Shown here piece after piece: positions 22,556-33,069 of a stretch of DNA of 64,000 bases (positions are counted from its first letter, which is position 1; every line of letters begins with the position of its first letter). Source of the stretch: Fremontodendron californicum. Its lineage: Eukaryota > Streptophyta > Magnoliopsida > Malvales > Malvaceae. The translations under genes were made by a program, and so were the position numbers. The notes beneath the pieces were generated by a model that was not told the DNA's origin, made no database searches, and worked only from the letters and a program-made list of their open reading frames with translations. Location: contig JAULJL010000015.1 of the NCBI GenBank assembly GCA_030761205.1, forward strand, positions 9,553,501 to 9,617,500. The letters are read 5' to 3'.

Positions 22556-23940
22556 AACTGCATTGGATTGGATGCCTGGGCATCCCTAGGTGTCAGTGCA
22601 AAAACTCGAGCCTGCCCCCTGCCGCCTGACGTCTGTCCCCTACCAGCAGATTGCTGTCCCCGACCCTGAGTACCTCTGACAGCCTGTTGTGCGACTGATC
22701 CTGCTGACTGTCCTGGTGCAGCTGTAGTTGGCAGTGGAGCTACTACTGGTGGGAGTGAGCCAGAACCCAATGGGCAGTCTCTCCTCATGTGCCCCGATTT
22801 ACCGCATCTAAAACATAAATCTGATCTCCAACATACGCCTCTATGTCGGCGTCCACAAATCTGACATAATGGGGTAGAAGCTCCCCCAGTAGTAGTAGTT
22901 GCTGATGTACTCTGAGGGCGACCACCAGGTCTATGCTGACTGTTTTGACCCCAGTCCCTCTGTACACCACTAGTAAATGTCTCTCCTCTAGACACGATAC
23001 CACCAACTGGCCCTGATAACCCTATTGCCCTAGAACCCTGTCCACCAAATCTGGGCCTCTTTTGTAGGCCCCTATCACTCTGCCTATCTCGAGCTCGCTG
23101 CTCGAACCTTAGAGCAGAATTTAGGACATCAGCATATGTGGATGTCTCTGTCAACTGAACTGACCTAAACAAATACTCCCGAAGACCATCCACAAACCTC
23201 TTAGCTCTATCATACTCGGTGGATACCAACTGTGGTGCATATACAGAAAGATCTGAAAATCGAATATCATAATCAGTCACAGTCATGGTCTCTGTCTGCT
23301 TTAGCTGCTCAAATTCGCGAGCCCTAGTCTCGCGAACACTCTGTGGTAAGAACCTACGAAGAAACTCAGTACAAAATTCTGGCCACGCTAATGGAGGATC
23401 AGTAGCTCGTCGTCTCTTAAGCAAGGTCGTATACCACGTCCCAGCTATACTCCTAAGCTGGAAACTAATTAACTCTACAGATCGAACCGGAGAACATCCC
23501 AATGATATGAACAATCTACTACATTGATCCAAAAAGTCATTGGGATCTGCATTCGCATCCTTCCCTGTAAACAAAGGTGGTTGATTCTTCTTAAACTCAG
23601 ATAACGAAACCTGAAGGTATCCCTCTGGTCGGCCCTGCTCTGACTCTACCGGTGCAGCTGCCTGTTGTGGCTGTGGCTGTGCCTGCTGGGCCTGATCTAA
23701 TTTCCTCTGTTGCTCTGCCACAACCTGCGTCAGAGCCTCTACCTGGTGTAATACCTCATCCATTTTAGCATCCATCCTGTCAAATCTCATCTCCGTCTCT
23801 GTAGTATTCCTAGTAGAAGTCCTACTACTTTCCCCACTCTGGCCTCTAATCTCAGGGCCAGCAGAAATCTGATCCGGGACCTCAAGCTCTCGGTCCCTTG
23901 ATTTATCTCTAGGTCTACGAGTTCTTGTTTGGGGAGGCAT
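22552..23940 (-). CDS. Gypsy gag protein
   Basis: A 462-residue open frame from MPPQTRTRRPRDKSRD, the capsid and nucleocapsid precursor. It has a glutamine-rich stretch (LDQAQQAQPQPQQAA), the retrotransposon Gag core (FTGKDANADPNDFLDQCSRL, WPEFCTEFLRRFLP) and a zinc knuckle CFRCGKSGHMRRDCP at about 375-389. The C terminus is rich in Gly and Arg. The frame continues upstream to 23997, but that part lies in the leader, and the ATG at 23940 fits the family start better. It ends with TGA at 22552-22554, overlapping pol in the -1 frame. Confidence 0.9.
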   Translation of the reverse strand: MPPQTRTRRPRDKSRDRELEVPDQISAGPEIRGQSGESSRTSTRNTTETEMRFDRMDAKMDEVLHQVEALTQVVAEQQRKLDQAQQAQPQPQQAAAPVESEQGRPEGYLQVSLSEFKKNQPPLFTGKDANADPNDFLDQCSRLFISLGCSPVRSVELISFQLRSIAGTWYTTLLKRRRATDPPLAWPEFCTEFLRRFLPQSVRETRAREFEQLKQTETMTVTDYDIRFSDLSVYAPQLVSTEYDRAKRFVDGLREYLFRSVQLTETSTYADVLNSALRFEQRARDRQSDRGLQKRPRFGGQGSRAIGLSGPVGGIVSRGETFTSGVQRDWGQNSQHRPGGRPQSTSATTTTGGASTPLCQICGRRHRGVCWRSDLCFRCGKSGHMRRDCPLGSGSLPPVVAPLPTTAAPGQSAGSVAQQAVRGTQGRGQQSAGRGQTSGGRGQARVFALTPRDAQASNPMQL

Positions 23941-24166
23941 CGTATCTAGAAAATAAACATATGTCAATAATTCCATAATATTATTTATAAAGTTCAATAT
24001 GTGCTAGCTAGCTTAAAAATCACCGGACGTAGTAGCATGTGACGATACACACCCATAGGGGTAGTACACTACTTACTAATATCTCGGGATTACTTGTAAG
24101 CAATGCACTACTACCCTACAACTTTTTTTTTTTTTTTTTTTTTGCAGTCACTGACCTCTAGACCAT

Positions 24167-24178
24167 GCTCTGATACCA
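24167..24178 (-). other. Gypsy primer binding site (initiator Met tRNA)
   Basis: On the minus strand TGGTATCAGAGC follows the right-hand (5') LTR after four bases (AAGG). It matches the standard plant initiator-methionine tRNA primer site. Confidence 0.9.
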
Positions 24179-24182
24179 CCTT

Positions 24183-26943
24183 TGTCACACCCCAAATTCA
24201 GGGCATGTGACCGGCTAGAGACAAGGTATGCCCCTGCCTCCGAAGCCTGTCTATACTCATCAAACCAAATTAAAGAAAATTTTGGCATGATCTCGCCCTA
24301 CATGGGCGTTTACCGTTCAATCATCAACATTCACAATATAATAATTCATCAACACATGACATCTCGGTTTGGACGCCTCCGATAGGGAGTAACCGAAATG
24401 CCCCGCAGCAGACTCAACCTTTATGACATCTTATATACAAACATATATTTATACTATATCATAACAAAATAAACATCACCATGTCATACCAGGCCTCTAA
24501 GACTGTTATACATCATACATCAATTAATTACATCCGCTTATAAATATACAGAACATATTCAACATACACAAAATACAAAGGACCCATGATACCCTAGTGA
24601 CTGCAAAATGTACCCAACCATCGCCACAGCTTACCACGTCTTGGGTCAATTCGCTCACCAAAAGTATGTGAGCAGCTAGCTATCCGGAATATGGGAAGAG
24701 CTGGGTCTGTTAGAATCTGAAAAGAAATTAAAAATAAACAAAGTGAGTCGAAAAACTCAGTGAGCATAAGGTAACTAGGATGAGTACTTGGAAATTTCGT
24801 ACTTCCTTTCTTTACCATTAAAGTATAAACATGACATATCAAGTATGACTAATTAACCGAAAAGTAATATTTAAAAATTATTCCGGGACTTATAAAAATT
24901 ATTTGTCCCATATGAAATCTTCTATACTGAGTGTTGAATATAAATAAGCTATTGGCTAGCCTAACTTGATAGCCAAAAATATTTAGCAATCGATTTTACG
25001 TGTATACCTTCACAATTATAAATGAAGAATTTCTCATGTCTACATTATCAAAATATCCCGGACTTATACTAGTCCGTAATATCTGTTATTCTGGACTATT
25101 TTGCCCGTACAACAATAGCATCCCGGACTTCACCTTGTCCGTACAATATTAGCATCCCGGACATCACCCTGTCCGTACAATATTAGCATCCCGGACTTCA
25201 CCCTGTCCGTACAATATTAGCATCCCGGACATCACCCTGTCCGTACAATATTAGCATCCCGGACATCACCTTGTCCGTATAAAATAGCATCCCGGACATC
25301 ACCTTGTCCGTATAAAATAGCATCCCGGACATCACCTTGTCCGTATAAAATAGCATCCCGGACATCACCCTGTCCGTACAATAATAGTATGATATATTAA
25401 TTCTCTAATTTCATGGAGTAATATATATATATATATTTATATATATATATATACTATGCTAGGAAACAATCTCTACACTAATATATTTCTACTTATGTTT
25501 CTCAAAGCATTACAATTAGCTAACATTCATTATTATTCAACTCCACAACACTTACCTCGTGTAACCATACTAACACCACACTTACGCCTTTGATCCGCGT
25601 AAGGTTCGAAACTTACCATTTTTGTAATCCGAGCAATCTTTCGTGTTTCAATTTCCATATCAGTCAACATTGCATATAAAACAATAACTACTTCCTAGAT
25701 TAACCTAAATACTCACTGTGTTATTTCGAGTATTAAAGCGACACTTTCGTTACTCTGTCGCGATCCCAGGCGAACTCCACGATATGGGTACCTATGACAT
25801 CGTCAGGATATTCTGTAAGTATTTTACAACTACGGGACACTCAAATTCCCATTATTTATAATAGTTAGCTACTATCCAAAAATTTTCAGCTTAAGAATTT
25901 TTTTACAAATAAATTCCTACACTTAGCTCGAGTCAAAATTCGGAGCAACAATCAACTGAAAAGTTGCTCACACAATAACAATGAAGCTAACGGTGGCCTC
26001 GGACAACCAAGGTAGGTGGCAGCACCACCTCATGGGCAAGCTAGGGTTTTAACCAAGCTTGTTTTAGCCTCTAAATTTGATTCAAAGCTATCCGATACTA
26101 ATTTACGGTTTAAAGAGGTGGAGGAACACCTCCCATAACGAAAAAAGTGGCGGCAACATGGTGATTCATCACTACCAATTTTCAGCCAAAATGATTTCTC
26201 ATAGATAGAGACAAATTCTTCAAAATCTAATATCAAAATCAAGCTTAGAATATGAAATTACCTATAGGTTAGTGGAATCCTTGCAATACTTGGTGATTTC
26301 CCTTGAAATTTGGAGGAGAGAGAAAGCTTTAGCAAGCTTTAATGGTGTTTTTGGGGAGAAAATGCCTTACGGCATGAAAAAAAGGAAGAAGACGTTGTGT
26401 CTTCATATTAGGGCTGATATCTTATGGGAAATTATCCCATGTTTCTCATCTTGCCTAAGCTTGGTCAAAAAAAGTTGACCAACTTTGACTCTTTTTTTTT
26501 TTTTTTTTTTAATGCCAAATATTAGATCCAAATGTCATATTAACATATTATATAGTCAAAAAGCCCATTTATACCATTTCTCGGACTAAAAATGAAAAGG
26601 GGTGTAAAATGACCAAAATACCCCTAATGCATATTTTTTTTTAATTTGATGCCGATTGTTGCTCTGATAATAGGTATGGATTCTATATAGTATTTTCTCA
26701 TCATATCCACTCAATTTAGCATATTATATGGAATTTTGCCCTTCCCGATTTTAGTCTGAATTTTAAACTATTTTAGGGTCAGATCGTTTAACCACCTGAT
26801 TTAACCTCCAATTCTATAACCTATCATACAACATGTATACCACATGATAGTCCGTCCTTCCTAGTGGATTTTACATGTGTAGTTCCGAACCATTAGAGTG
26901 TTATAGGAGACCCGAGTCATCTCTGGCTTACGAGGGTCTCACA
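24183..26943 (-). repeat. Gypsy 5' LTR (right)
   Basis: A 2,761-bp copy of 16332-19092. The differences I could find are a shifted interruption in an AT microsatellite near 25430 and an A/T change near 25881. Its tandem array lies at 25116-25382. This LTR would drive transcription toward lower coordinates. Confidence 0.95.
25116..25382. repeat. 33/34-bp tandem array in Gypsy LTR (right copy)
   Basis: The same eight-unit array as at 17265-17531, with the same order of unit variants. It was therefore copied with the LTR rather than changed since insertion. Confidence 0.9.
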
Positions 26944-26948
26944 CCTAG

Positions 26949-28319
26949 CATGCCATAGAGTAGAAGTATGCTCAACAATATAAACATAAGCAACATTTAT
27001 TTCATTAATACTAAGTTTGAACATACCATCACTAGAGTAATCTTTCGCAACAAATACAGAATTTCTGGATACTATAACCTTATCAAATTCTAGTACAATC
27101 TTAAACCCATTTTTGCACAATAGATGTGCAGATACGAGATTTTTCCTAATTTCGGGAACATGAAATACATTGAGTAATTTTAATTTCAGTCCTGAAGTAA
27201 ACTTTAACTCAACAGTTCCTTTGCCAAGGACCTTAGCAACATTGTAGTTTCCCATTAGGATCTCTTCTGGTTTTCCACATTTTTCATATGTCTTGAACTG
27301 CCTTTTATTATTGCACACATGAATAGTAGCTCCAGAATGCAACCACCATTCCGAAAAGTAAGTTGCAGTAGCCATATGAACTTCAGTAACCATGCCAATC
27401 TGTATTTCAGTTATCATAGCAACAAGTTCTTTCATATCTTGTTCAACAAGATTTGTTGTGTTTGTGTTTTCAGAACCAGAAGCAGTCTTGTTTCCAGCGG
27501 CCTTGTTTCCAGATTTCCTGAATCTGCAGTCCTTGATAAAATGCCCTTTCTTTCCACAATGGAAGCATATTTTGTCAGTCTTATATTTCTTGATCTTTTT
27601 GAATTCTCCTTTCTGGACTTGAGATCGTTTTTGAGTTTTACCAGAATTTTTCTCACTTACAAAATTCACATTCGAATCAAGAATAATTTTATCTCGAATG
27701 CGATTTTCAGCCTCTATTTGTAAATGAGTTTGAAACTCCTGAATAGTATAAGATTTTGGAGAATGCAGTATCTTCTTTCTATATCCATTCCAAGAAGGAG
27801 GCAATTTAGATAAAATTGCTCCCACTTGAAGTGAATCAGGAATTTTGATTTCCAGTTCACTTAACTTAGAGGCCAGAAATTGCAATTCATGCACTTGCTC
27901 AATTATAGGTTTGGTATCAATCATGGTAAATTCAAAATATCTCAAAGCAAGAAACTTATCTGTGCATTTCTTTTCATTTCTGTATGTGTTCTCAAGTGCA
28001 GTCCAGATTGCTTCTGGTGAAGACATATTTCTGTAGAGGTCATATAATCGATCAGTAAGAGAGTTCAGAATATATCCACGGCAGATGAACTCGTCCTCTT
28101 GACGTTTCCTTCTCTCCTTTGTAATAGCATCAGAATCTGAAGTTGCTTCTTCTGGTAATGGTTGCAGACTCGGATCAAGAACATAAAACATCTTCAATGT
28201 GGTTAACAAAAACACCATCTTGTCTTTCCATCTTGTGTAGTTGGTTCCATTGAACCTATCCAGCTTAATAATATCTTGATTTTGGAAATGAACTTACTTA
28301 AACTTAATTCGGTCTCCAT
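26949..28319 (-). pseudogene. Copia 2 gag and protease, broken
   Basis: Starts with an ATG at 28317-28319 (METELSLS), only 17 bases from the LTR. A frameshift near 28280 follows, and the Gag then runs open from about 28260 (LDRFNGTNYTRWKDKMVFLL) through EQVHELQFLASKLSE and zinc knuckle CFHCGKKGHFIKDC. The protease motif reads WWLHSGATIHVC: the catalytic Asp of DSGA is replaced by His (codon at 27337-27339). It is cut at 26949 by the Gypsy insertion, after LWHAR, and resumes at 16326. Confidence 0.88.
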
Positions 28320-28336
28320 ATTATAAAGCCTTAAGT
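28320..28336 (-). other. Copia 2 leader: self-complementary primer site candidate
   Basis: The whole leader between the 5' LTR and the gag ATG is 17 nt. On the minus strand it reads A then CTTAAGGCTTTATAAT. This 16-nt block is the perfect complement of ATTATAAAGCCTTAAG in the LTR (28400-28415, also 12580-12595), 64 nt away. No tRNA-type site starting TGG is present. This suggests self-priming by fold-back of the transcript, as known for Tf1 in fission yeast. That function is an inference. Confidence 0.55.
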
Positions 28337-28967
28337 TGTTAGAAAAATAACAGATATAAAATATTTAAATGCTGATTTTGAGGCGTAAGAAACACTTTCC
28401 TTAAGGCTTTATAATGCCTCCAGGATACAACAAAGTCATAAACGTTCCAAGCAGAATAGTGAAAATGGCAGAATAGAAAAGTCTCTTTTATAGACACTGT
28501 AAAGTTACATTTGTTAGTAACTTGTCTGTTGGCATAAGTTATGTTTTTACACAACAAATGTCTGTTGGCTTAGGTTGTGTTCTTACACAACAACTGTTTA
28601 AGTGTTATGTCTTTACATAACAGCATTGTTAAGAAACACAACCATTCACAACCATTCAATACAACTGACTTTTAATATAATTTTTTCGGTTTAATTAATA
28701 AATTAATTTATTCTGAAAATCAAAAAATAAAACAAAAAATCAATTGTATTAACAATTTTAAGGCCAAGTGCCCCAAGTGCTCATCTTTGACATTAAATAA
28801 CTAGTAGCCCACTAAGTAAGCCTACTAGGTGAGCCCGCTACCACCTTGGGCTTGTGGCACTTAGTGCAATTGTTTAAGCTAAGAAGAATAGCTTATTATA
28901 TATTCTTTTCTCTTGATTTTTCTAAGTGATATGGGATAGTATCCATCAACATTGCAAACTAATAACA
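28337..28967 (-). repeat. Copia 2 5' LTR (right)
   Basis: A 631-bp LTR matching 12517-13137 with scattered substitutions and an extra copy of ACCATTCACA near 28640. The right end, AATAACA, is followed by the target duplication AAATT and then LINE2. Confidence 0.92.
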
Positions 28968-28972
28968 AAATT

Positions 28973-30740
28973 CAACATTGGAATCGACGGTTCCTTTCAT
29001 TTGGGGGTAAGGAAATCTTCATCAAAGCAGTTTTACAGTCTTTACCAACGTATGCAATGAATTTTTTTTGTTACCTAAGACGTTGTGTGAAGAAATAATA
29101 AGTATTATACGGAGATACTGGTGGAACAGCAAACAAGGAGGAACAGGTATGCACTGGCTACAATGGGACAAAGTGTGCTGGCCAAAAATAAAGGGAGGAC
29201 TAGGCTTTTGCAATCTTCATCTGTTCAACAAAGCTTTGCTTGGAAAACAATGGTGGCGGCTAATGCAGAACACGTCTTCACTAAGCTACAAAGTGTTACA
29301 GGCCAAATATTTTCCAGGTGAATCTTTTTTGGATTCAAAGCTGAGATCATATCCTTTATTCATATGGAGGAGCATCTGGGCAGCAAAAGAGGTGCTAATA
29401 TCAGGCACAGAATGGCGTATAGGTGATGGGAAGTCAATAAATATTTGGAAGGACAAATGGTTACCAATGAATGATCAACCAAATTTTTTTACTTCCACAA
29501 GCACATTGTCAAGCTCAGCAAAAGTAGAGGAGCTTATTGATGCTGAGGAAATGCAGTGGAAAGAAGACTTTATAAGGAGGGAATTTTCAAAGGAAGAAGC
29601 TGACACCATTTGTTCCATTCCACTGTACACGAACAGAACAATTGATATACTGACTTGGTACCACATTGAATATGGGATTTATACAGTCAAGAGTGGATAC
29701 AAAGTTTTAGCTTTGATGCAGACCCCATATGGCCCTCAAAGACACATATGGCGAGATATCTGGAAAGCTATGGTTCCATACAAAATTAAACTGTTTGGAT
29801 GGCGTCTTTGTAGAGGTATCATTCATACCCACTAAAGCTAATCTTGCAGCTAGAATTAAAGACTTAAACCCCAGCTGTCCGAGATATGGACATGATAACG
29901 ATCTGATCTGCATACACTCAAAGATTGTGCATTCTCCAGGAGAATCATTACACTAAGCCACCTACCTCAGTGTTTGACTTCTGATACTGTTGCTAGCATA
30001 GTTGACTGTGTGGAGACTGCTGCCAGACAACTAAAGGCTGAAAAGTTTGATAATTTCCTCATCATGCGTTGGGCCTTATGGAATGCTCGAAACTTGGAAC
30101 TTACCTGCAACCAAAAATCGGATGAGAGACGGATATTGACACACATCAGATGCTTGGAACAAGAATTAAAGAAGCTCAAGTGCACACACCTTCAATTCCT
30201 CCAGCAAGAATCAGAATTTACTGGAAACCCCCACCATGCAAGTCCTTAAAGTAAACTTTGAAGGAGCCTTTGATGCACAGCTGAAAAATGGTGGTATAGG
30301 GTGATAATCAGAGACTTTGAAGGATTTGTCATGGGAGCTGCTGCAATAAAATTGAACCAATGTATTGATGCTCGGTTTTCTGAAGCCATGGCTGTTGTGA
30401 AAGCTATGGAGGTTGCCATCCAGATGGGATTCTAGAAAATAATCCTTGAAGGAGATGCTCTCATGATTATAAAGAAATTGCAAGAGGAAGATGAGGATCT
30501 CTCAAGCATAGGCCCTGTCATGGAAGAAGGAAGAAAACTGATGAAAAATTTCGGTGAGTGCAGAAATCAACACACAAGAAAGGAAGGGAATGAAGGAGCA
30601 CATGCCTTAGCTAAACTTAGTTTCAAACTCATTGAAAATTCTTTTTGGATTGAAGAATACCCTGATTTAATCCATCAAATTGTAATGACTGATGCTATCA
30701 ATATTTAATAAAACACAGATTTCATCTCAAAAAAAATATA
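28973..30740 (+). pseudogene. LINE2, RT C-terminus, zf-RVT and RNase H
   Basis: This continues LINE2 after Copia 2. A frame at 29068-29835 reads LPKTLCEEIISIIRRYWW, GGLGFCNLHLFNKALLGKQW and KLFGWRLCRG. The zf-RVT region is degraded (29836-30240). The RNase H-like domain spans about 30241-30707 (ILEGDALMIIKKLQEEDEDL, HTRKEGNEGAHALAKLSF) with stops at 30304 and 30433. The coding part ends at 30707. An A-rich tail with (TA)n follows before block X1 resumes, fitting a LINE 3' end. It is inactive and in the same family and orientation as LINE1. Confidence 0.84.
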
Positions 30741-31122
30741 TATATATAGATTATACAAATTGATTAGTAGGATAACATATTTATTAAAGTATAATAAAAA
30801 CTTTGCAAAGACTCATTTGAAAAATACTTTTAATTTTTATAATAAAATTTTACCGATCAAACTGAACTTAATCTTAAAAATCTTTATCCAAAACAAAATT
30901 GGATCAAGCCAATTCACGAGCCTTTATGGTTACTTGATCCGTGTACAGATTTAAATATGTCAAAAAAATGTAAATTATTCTCTCCTAAAAAATAAAAATA
31001 TGAGTGTTTATGAAACAAGGTAAAAAGAAAAGATCATATGAAGCAATTCCCCTACTAATCTAACTATGAAATTTAAAAAATAAAAAAATCAGATGAAAGT
31101 TTACTTGGCAACTTTTTTTTTT
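30741..31122. repeat. Paralogous block X1, right part
   Basis: Non-coding DNA that aligns with 44597-45770 of block X2: AGATTATACAA near 30747, AAGCAATTCCCCTACTAATC near 31041, and AAGTTTACTTGGCAAC near 31097. It is the empty site (TCTAACTA at 31059-31066) for the 212-bp insertion at 45493-45704. Confidence 0.75.
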
Positions 31123-31491
31123 CATCTTTGTTTTATTTTTTTCAAATCTTTTTTCATAAAATAAAATTTTTATGTTAATTTTTAATATATTATAAAAAAT
31201 TTATTATTGTTAATTATTAAAATAAAATATTTGGAGGAATATTTTTTTTGATAAATTTTGTCTTCATATCATTTAAAATCAATGTTAAGAGTCAAAATTC
31301 AATTAAAAATCAAAATTGAGTGACAAAATTTAAATAAAAATAAAAATTTAGTTGCAAAATTCAATCCAATAAAAATAGTGGCAAATTTTCCATTAATTTT
31401 AAAGTATAATGATAAATATCAATCAAAATAAAATATAATGATAAATTTCAATATCCACCCGGACAAATTTACAAGTAACCCAAAAAATTTC

Positions 31492-32066
31492 GGGTAAATT
31501 TGAAAAACATGCTGTCATTAAGTAAATAATTGTTAAATGGTATAATGAGTAAAAATTATTTGAAAAAAATAAAAAAAAAAAATTATTAAGAAGAAAATTG
31601 TAAAGATAAAATTACCCTTGATAAAAAAAAACTTCTCCTTTCTTCTTCTCTTATTTTTTAATTTATTTTTTAATTAAAAAATAAAATTTTCTGAAAATAT
31701 ATTTTTTAATTTTAAAAAATAACTTTTTAAAATTTTAAATTTTTTTATTTACTTTTTTTAATTAAAAAATTTTTAAAAATAAAATAATTTTTTCTAAAAC
31801 TATTTTTTCTTTTTTTTTAAATTTAAAAAAAATAAATATTTAAATATTTTATTTTTTAAATTTATTTTTAATTAAAATTTTTAAAAATAATATTTCCTTA
31901 ATGGAGGAGAATGGAAAAATAGATTTTTTTATTAAGGGTAATTTTGTCTTTACAATATCTTTTATAACAATTTCTAATTATTCATTTCTCTTTTTCAAAT
32001 AATTTTTATCTATTAGACCATGTAATAATTATTTGCTTATTGACAGCATGTTTTTCATATTTATCC
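31492..32066. mobile_element. Mutator-type MITE (575 bp)
   Basis: Long terminal inverted repeats. The left end is GGGTAAATTTGAAAAACATG, and the right end read backwards is GGATAAATATGAAAAACATG; similarity continues for about 130 bases. The flanks AAAAATTTC (31483-31491) and AAAGATTTC (32067-32075) match at 8 of 9 bases, as for Mutator 9-bp duplications. The interior is AT-rich and non-coding. Its ends resemble those of the Pack-MULE at 35101-42383. Confidence 0.85.
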
Positions 32067-32282
32067 AAAGATTTCAACGGCTAAACCTTTTATTTCAAGG
32101 TTTCAATTTCGAAACAACAAAAAAAAAATATTTGCTTGCTAGGCACTTTCCATATATATGAACACAGATTATATATAGCTCTAATTTTGACATGATCATG
32201 AATTTAACTGTAAGACAATAGTATTAAAAAATTTCTCTAACTCAGCTGAATTAAGGAATTAAAGCCATGCATCTGTTTGTGA

Positions 32283-32883
32283 TTACATGATGGAGCAAGA
32301 GGGTCCATGGTGCTGGGCATATCCATATGATGGCTCCTGATACACATAATAAGATGGATTATTATATGGCGGCCAAACGTAGGCCAATGGCTTTGCCTCC
32401 TCTTTCTTCTCTTCCTTCTTTTCACCACCAGCATCACTCACGCTCACCAGCTCTGCATGCCCCATGCTCTTTCTTAGCAGACTTGTTAGCTGACTGCATC
32501 CAAATCCCCCGTTACTTCTATTTGGCTCTTGTCATCGCCTTTCAATGAAGCAGACTCCACTCCTTCATTCACACATACACACAATTTCAGCTTAAAATTT
32601 AAACTTTTTTTTTTTTCAAAAATTTTATCATCAGAATAAATGAAATCAAAGTTGATTTCAGGAGCTGGTTTTGATCAGTACCTGAGAGATCGGCTGCAAT
32701 TTTCAAGGCCTTGGAGCGGCATTTCTGGTCTTTCATAGTTACACTCACTACCATCTTTTGCTGAAAAAAAAAAAAAAAAAAAAGATAAGATAAGCAAAAT
32801 TCAATCAAAGTCGAAACTTTGTAATCCTATATAAATATATATATATATATAATATAATCCATGATTCATTTCCATACCTTCAT
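32283..32883 (-). pseudogene. HIPP (HMA-domain isoprenylated protein) gene with frameshift
   Basis: Three exons with GT-AG borders: 32878-32883 (MK only), 32682-32760 and 32283-32562. The product starts MKQKMVVSVTMKDQKCRSKA and has an HMA ferredoxin-like fold, but it lacks the usual MXCXXC metal motif. Further on it has GVESASLKGDDKSQIEV, a Lys/Glu-rich linker (GGEKKEEKKEEAKP) and a C-terminal CSIM, a farnesylation (CaaX) box. Near 32490 the codon after DAV reads AGC TAA where one A appears to be missing. Restoring the frame would read LTSLLRKSMGHAELVSV. Either the gene was recently lost or this is a sequencing error. HIPPs are plant membrane-associated proteins linked to metal and stress responses. 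Confidence 0.8.
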
Positions 32884-33055
32884 GGTGGCGTTTATCTGTT
32901 AAGAATAGATAGACCCTTTTTTCTTCCCAAAGAGAGTAGCAAAAAAAAAAAATAGCGATGGCAAGAGAAAGATCAAAAGATGTTTGGAGGAAGAAGTTAG
33001 AGAGGAACTAATTGCTTGCTTGTTCTTGCTTTGGCCGAGGTAGCAAAGATTTGTT

Positions 33056-33069
33056 GGTGTATTTATAGA
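33056..33069 (-). promoter_or_regulatory. TATA box of the HIPP gene
   Basis: On the minus strand CTCTATAAATACACC lies about 180 bases upstream of the ATG. Its position fits a promoter with a 5' UTR of about 150 bases. No other core element is evident. Confidence 0.55.

Larger units (their letters stand above)
16332..26943 (-). mobile_element. Gypsy LTR retrotransposon with chromodomain, apparently intact
   Basis: A 10.6-kb element nested in Copia 2. The LTRs are both 2,761 bp (16332-19092 and 24183-26943), and the target duplication is CCTAG (16327-16331 and 26944-26948). It has an initiator-Met primer site, an open gag, and an open pol in the -1 frame ending in a chromodomain-like segment, placing it among chromoviruses (Tekay/Del-like). 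The LTRs differ at only a few positions, so insertion was very recent. Joining the flanks restores Copia 2 protein LWHARLGYLNYE. Confidence 0.95.
12517..28967 (-). mobile_element. Copia LTR retrotransposon 2, old, carrying a nested Gypsy
   Basis: LTRs at 12517-13137 and 28337-28967 have TGTTAG...TAACA ends and a 5-bp target duplication AAATT (12512-12516 and 28968-28972). The coding strand is minus, so transcription starts in the right-hand LTR. A Gypsy element occupies 16332-26943. Without it the Copia is about 5.8 kb. The LTRs differ by many substitutions and a 10-base duplication, so it is much older than either other LTR element. Gag, protease, integrase, RT and RNase H are all present but broken. 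Confidence 0.93.
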
